A stretch of 64,000 nt of DNA, taken from contig CALJLD010000003.1 of the NCBI GenBank assembly GCA_937982665.1, positions 1 to 64,000 of the forward strand. Reading direction: 5' to 3'. This document shows positions 60,962 to 64,000 of this stretch, in pieces. Source of the stretch: an uncultured Planctomycetales bacterium (GTDB taxonomy: Bacteria > Planctomycetota > Planctomycetia > Pirellulales > S012-138). The notes below the pieces were generated by a model. It did no database searches and was not told the origin of the DNA. It was given only the letters and a program-made list of their open reading frames with translations. The position numbers and the translations under genes were made by a program. The first letter of the stretch is position 1; the number at the start of each line of letters is the position of its first letter.

Positions 60962-63040
60962 TCAAAAGCGCCTCATCAGTTTCCGCAGATCAAAGGTATC
61001 TTCGATCCAGTCCGCGGCTTCATGGGATACTCGTTGCTCCTGAGCAAACTTCCACATCGCATCGGGAATCGTCTGCAAGCCAACATCCAAGAGCGCATTG
61101 CGCTCTGCCTCGTCAATTTTGCCGTTGCCGTCAGCATCATTCCTTCCAAGAACTGCCTGCATCAGGTGCGCGTAACCCCGCATATCAGCAACAGTCATGT
61201 CAGGCTGAACACAAGAGCGCGCCGATCGCAGGTGAGAATCTCCAAACTCGACCAAAACTAACTTGGGGAGCTTTGCCAATTGGCGGAACCCGTCGCCGCG
61301 TATCGTTTGCGTGGGGAGCGTGACCTCCTCAAGTGTCTTGAGCTTTGCTAGATGTGACATTCCAGCATCGCCAATCCGTGTTCCGACGAGAACCAGACGG
61401 CGCAAAATCTTGCTTTGTGCGAGGGCTTCCAGGCCGGCGTCACTGACCCATGAGTTGGTCAGATCCAAGAATTCCAAATCCGGCATGGAAGCCAGATGCC
61501 GCATGTCGGCGTCGCACGCGAAGGTGTTCGAGAGATCCAATTCCCGAATGCCGACCCTGCCTGCCAACTGGTCAAGGTGAAACGCGTCGTTTGCGAAGTC
61601 CATTCGCAAGAATGAATCCGGCAGTTTGTCATACTCCGCAAGTTCGGCGTAGTAATCCTCATCGTTCGCGTGAAAAGGACTGCGATGATACTCAGTCGAG
61701 CGAAAAGCATCGCTGCGGAATTCAATTGTGGGCAACTCCCCTTTGCGATACTCCGCGTTTCTTACTTTGTCAGGGGCGAATGGCAAATACCAAGACACAG
61801 GGACAGGCCTGGGAGGCACCAACGGCGCTGGAGATGCGAACAGTGGACGGGATCCGCGATAATGTGCGATGGAGATACGTTGTAATGCAGGAAAACGGTG
61901 AATCGTGTCATAGGATGAGTTGGTAATTCGCGTCCCTGCCAGCTTGAGCGTTTCAAGGTGTTCAAGCGACTCTAGCGAGGGCAAACCTGCGTCGGTCAAC
62001 TCGGTGAAATTCAGCGACAAGCTCTTCAGAAGCTTGTAGCGGCAAAGACTGTGTGCGTCGGCGTCTTGAATGAACGTATCTTCCAGATCCAACTCCAACA
62101 AAGGCAACAACGGCCACTTGCTAGGGTCAGTCACATTCGTGTACCCAAGGTCAAGGCTCTGCAAATTGGCGAGCAAAGCCAAGTGTTGCATATCCTCGTC
62201 GGTCACCGGCATCCCGCGCAGGGAAAGCGATTCCAACTCGGTGAGTCTTGCAAGCGGCGAGAAGTCCGTCACTTGTTCAGCGTGATTGTAGTAGTGACCG
62301 ACGAGGGCGAGTCGCTTCAGACTCTGAAGCGAGCAAATTGTCTCCAGATTCTCTTGTGTTAATTCTCTTGCCCCTAATTCGAGTGTTTGCAGACTGTGCA
62401 GTGTCCGCAATGATTCGATCATTTCCGTCGTGCCATCGAAGCCTCCGAGAGAGCTAATTGGATTGGCGGGACGAATCGACGCAACTTCGCGAAGCCAAAT
62501 CTCAGACAAGCGTTCGGTGAGCTCGGCCGGTGGCCTCGGCTCGCACGACATCGTCTCGACAACGTAATCGAAGTACTGGATATCGTGGCTGGTCCACAGG
62601 TCAATCGTTCGTCGATCACTTCGGCTGATGTGAACTTCTGGTCGATTAGCCCTCAAACTTTCGATCGCTTGATCGCTAACCAGTGTCGAATCAAGAATCA
62701 CAGCCTTAAGGCTTTCGCAGACCGAAGCGAAACGGAGCATGTCATCGGTGACTGCTTCCCCGCCCAGGATCAAGACCTCAACTTCCGGAAGATCTGCGGC
62801 GTGTTGCAGTAGCTCCCCATCAACGTTGGCATCTGCCAGGTTGACCAAAGTGATATTCTTGCAGTTGTCCTTGCCGAGCAGAGTTCGCAACCACACTGGG
62901 CCGGGCCGCATTTCCACTGACCCGCCCGCGAGTGTGATCTTGCTTGCAGTTGTCCGCTGATTAACGTACGGACCAACCTGTGAGTTCCAAACCGCCAATC
63001 CGATTGCAATCAGAATGAGACCGAAAAGCACTGAACGCAA
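60962..63040 (-). CDS. Membrane-anchored leucine-rich-repeat protein with an EF-hand
   Basis: The 692-residue product has an N-terminal membrane anchor (RSVLFGLILIAIGLAVW, 2-18), then two blocks of leucine-rich repeats: about 60-400 (LQTLELGARELT, LESLSLRGMPVTDEDM, LQSLDLGYTNVTDPS, LETLKLAGTRIT) and about 500-600 (LDLSNTFACDADM, LEFLDLTNSWVSDAG, LRRLVLVGTRIGDAG). A non-repeat insertion rich in Arg, Tyr and Glu (about 405-490) interrupts them. Near the C-terminus lies one EF-hand loop DADGNGKIDEAE, expected to bind calcium. LRR proteins of this kind are expanded in Planctomycetes and probably bind other proteins outside the cytoplasm. Confidence 0.85.
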   Translation of the reverse strand: MRSVLFGLILIAIGLAVWNSQVGPYVNQRTTASKITLAGGSVEMRPGPVWLRTLLGKDNCKNITLVNLADANVDGELLQHAADLPEVEVLILGGEAVTDDMLRFASVCESLKAVILDSTLVSDQAIESLRANRPEVHISRSDRRTIDLWTSHDIQYFDYVVETMSCEPRPPAELTERLSEIWLREVASIRPANPISSLGGFDGTTEMIESLRTLHSLQTLELGARELTQENLETICSLQSLKRLALVGHYYNHAEQVTDFSPLARLTELESLSLRGMPVTDEDMQHLALLANLQSLDLGYTNVTDPSKWPLLPLLELDLEDTFIQDADAHSLCRYKLLKSLSLNFTELTDAGLPSLESLEHLETLKLAGTRITNSSYDTIHRFPALQRISIAHYRGSRPLFASPAPLVPPRPVPVSWYLPFAPDKVRNAEYRKGELPTIEFRSDAFRSTEYHRSPFHANDEDYYAELAEYDKLPDSFLRMDFANDAFHLDQLAGRVGIRELDLSNTFACDADMRHLASMPDLEFLDLTNSWVSDAGLEALAQSKILRRLVLVGTRIGDAGMSHLAKLKTLEEVTLPTQTIRGDGFRQLAKLPKLVLVEFGDSHLRSARSCVQPDMTVADMRGYAHLMQAVLGRNDADGNGKIDEAERNALLDVGLQTIPDAMWKFAQEQRVSHEAADWIEDTFDLRKLMRRF

Positions 63041-63238
63041 GCTACCTGATACCAGTAAGGCTTTGCGTTCTTGCTCTCAGGCATAGGTTAACCTCACGGT
63101 CGACCTCATCGGCAGAAGCGCTGTCGCTACTCCGCTTCGACAGCGAAAGAGATCGTCGGCGGACGCAACCGCTTACAAGAGACAGTGTACAGTGCGAGAC
63201 CAATAGAGATTAAATAATGGGGTGAAGTTGCGCTTCCC

Positions 63239-63997
63239 TCAGCCCCGGTGGCACAACAGGCAACTCTCCGCCAGGATATTCAACTTGGCTTCGCTGAGAT
63301 GTGGCGAAGCGCTGCTTGCGCTCGTGTCGTGCGCTGTTTGGTCGCTGGGGGTCGGAGCGTTCGCCCATTCGGCAGTTGTTGAGTTTGCCGCCTGATGGCA
63401 GCGTGTGCAACACGACAAATCGCCGAAGTGATCCGCGAGCAATGCCGTGTGAATGTCAAACTGCTGCGGTTCAACACAAGCTGCAACAAGGCCTAACGAA
63501 TCGAGCGTGGCATTGGTATCCAACAGTCGGGCTGGCAGGGGATTGGCGGCGAGCCTTGTCTCTTCCGGCGGCTGCAAGAAGCTGATCGCCACAATCACCA
63601 CAATCACAGCAGCGGCAATCCGCATCAGAGTTTCGCCCAAGATCTGGCCGGAAGATCTCGTTGAATTCACAACTGTGTTTCCAACCGTTTCGCTTTCACA
63701 ATCGCGCGCGCGATCTTCGCTGACTGTCGGAACGGACAGCAACTGACGCTCGACGACAAGCTGCGCCAGCATTTGTTGGGAAGCTGTCTCGCTGACCGGA
63801 TCACTTTCGGCAACGTCCCAGGCATCATTCGTTACGTCACTCGTCACGTTGCCGGCAATGGCAAACGCTTTTAGCGCAGGCTGAACTTCCGCATACCATC
63901 GCCGACACTCGCCGCAAGCATGCAAGTGCGCGGCCGCGTCTTGGGCAAGTTCACCATGAGCGCGGGTGGCATGTTCCAGAAAGTCTTGGCAGTTCAT
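63239..63997 (-). CDS. zf-HC2 anti-sigma-like membrane protein with two CxxCH motifs
   Basis: The 252-residue product has an N-terminal zinc-binding anti-sigma motif (H24, C28, C31 in HLHACGECRRWY), a polar linker, one membrane helix (about 126-142, RIAAAVIVVIVAISFL) and an extracytoplasmic part ending in CTRCH (197-201) and CLLCH (246-250), both typical heme c attachment sites. ZAS-domain proteins bind ECF sigma factors and release them on a signal. The sigma gene would lie beyond the window edge, just upstream on the minus strand. A C-terminal di-heme region in an anti-sigma factor is unusual. It is co-directional with the LRR gene about 200 bases downstream. Confidence 0.75.
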   Translation of the reverse strand: MNCQDFLEHATRAHGELAQDAAAHLHACGECRRWYAEVQPALKAFAIAGNVTSDVTNDAWDVAESDPVSETASQQMLAQLVVERQLLSVPTVSEDRARDCESETVGNTVVNSTRSSGQILGETLMRIAAAVIVVIVAISFLQPPEETRLAANPLPARLLDTNATLDSLGLVAACVEPQQFDIHTALLADHFGDLSCCTRCHQAANSTTAEWANAPTPSDQTAHDTSASSASPHLSEAKLNILAESCLLCHRG

Positions 63998-64000
63998 CGC

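Noticed and set aside
1..64000. tRNA and rRNA genes, integrase-linked prophage
   Set aside because: No TPsiC-arm-like sequence with a paired acceptor stem, no rRNA sequence, and no integrase, capsid or terminase genes were found by reading.

Overview
The window looks like a chromosomal segment of a planctomycete (Pirellulales-like). The lineage markers, recognised from protein sequence, are: a PVC-type membrane-bound dehydrogenase with a terminal CxxCH cytochrome domain, a PEP-CTERM secreted protein, a WbqC protein, an aspartate kinase with four ACT domains, short membrane proteins with the FSLRTLFIVI start, NPYxxP-type N-termini, and many secreted proteins without a named family. The DNA is moderately GC-rich. 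I see no rRNA, tRNA or CRISPR array.

Layout. 1-3.1 kb: the 3' end of the housekeeping sigma factor gene, a bidirectional terminator, a CsrA-like gene that looks like two CsrA lobes in one chain, then a minus-strand pair (secreted five-bladed propeller and AGE-family epimerase). 3.2-9.6 kb: aspartate kinase, a REP-like repeat pair around a G-quadruplex motif, a small orphan gene, a large BNR-propeller secreted protein, tsaE. 9.7-11 kb: an AT-richer two-gene island (frameshifted DUF5343-like gene plus a PD-(D/E)XK DpnII/MboI-like nuclease). 11.3-13.6 kb: a DUF420 membrane protein and a convergent cassette of small DNA-binding or zinc-binding proteins, one of them joining HTH, zinc knuckle and RNA polymerase alpha-CTD; its first gene has an in-frame TGA. 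13.7-17.5 kb: two glycosyltransferases, a sulfotransferase, a GNAT. 17.5-21.4 kb: the 1291-residue PVC dehydrogenase/cytochrome.

21.6-38.4 kb is one co-directional type IV pilus or type II-like secretion locus: a sigma70-like promoter, three prepilins, a PilX-like protein, PilM, N, O, P, Q, a TPR lipoprotein, a histidine kinase, a receiver, a STAS protein, the PilB ATPase and the PilC platform. No pilT or prepilin peptidase is present here. 38.9-48.5 kb is a tight minus-strand surface-glycan operon (radical SAM/SPASM, GNAT, membrane protein, AsnB, WbqC, RmlB-like dehydratase, DegT aminotransferase, glycosyltransferase). 48.8-51.4 kb holds an Sm-like small protein, acylphosphatase, TIM-barrel isomerase-like and AlkP-like proteins.

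51.5-64 kb is mainly lineage-specific: a PEP-CTERM protein, a thioredoxin-fold protein, 1 kb of non-coding DNA with a 21-bp tandem repeat, several secreted or membrane orphans, a RAYT transposase between two inverted REP hairpins, a leucine-rich-repeat protein with an EF-hand, and a zf-HC2 anti-sigma-like membrane protein that ends in two CxxCH motifs. The best candidates for undescribed biology are the nuclease island (9.7-11 kb), the alpha-CTD/zinc cassette (11.8-13.6 kb), the single-chain CsrA and the CxxCH anti-sigma-like protein.
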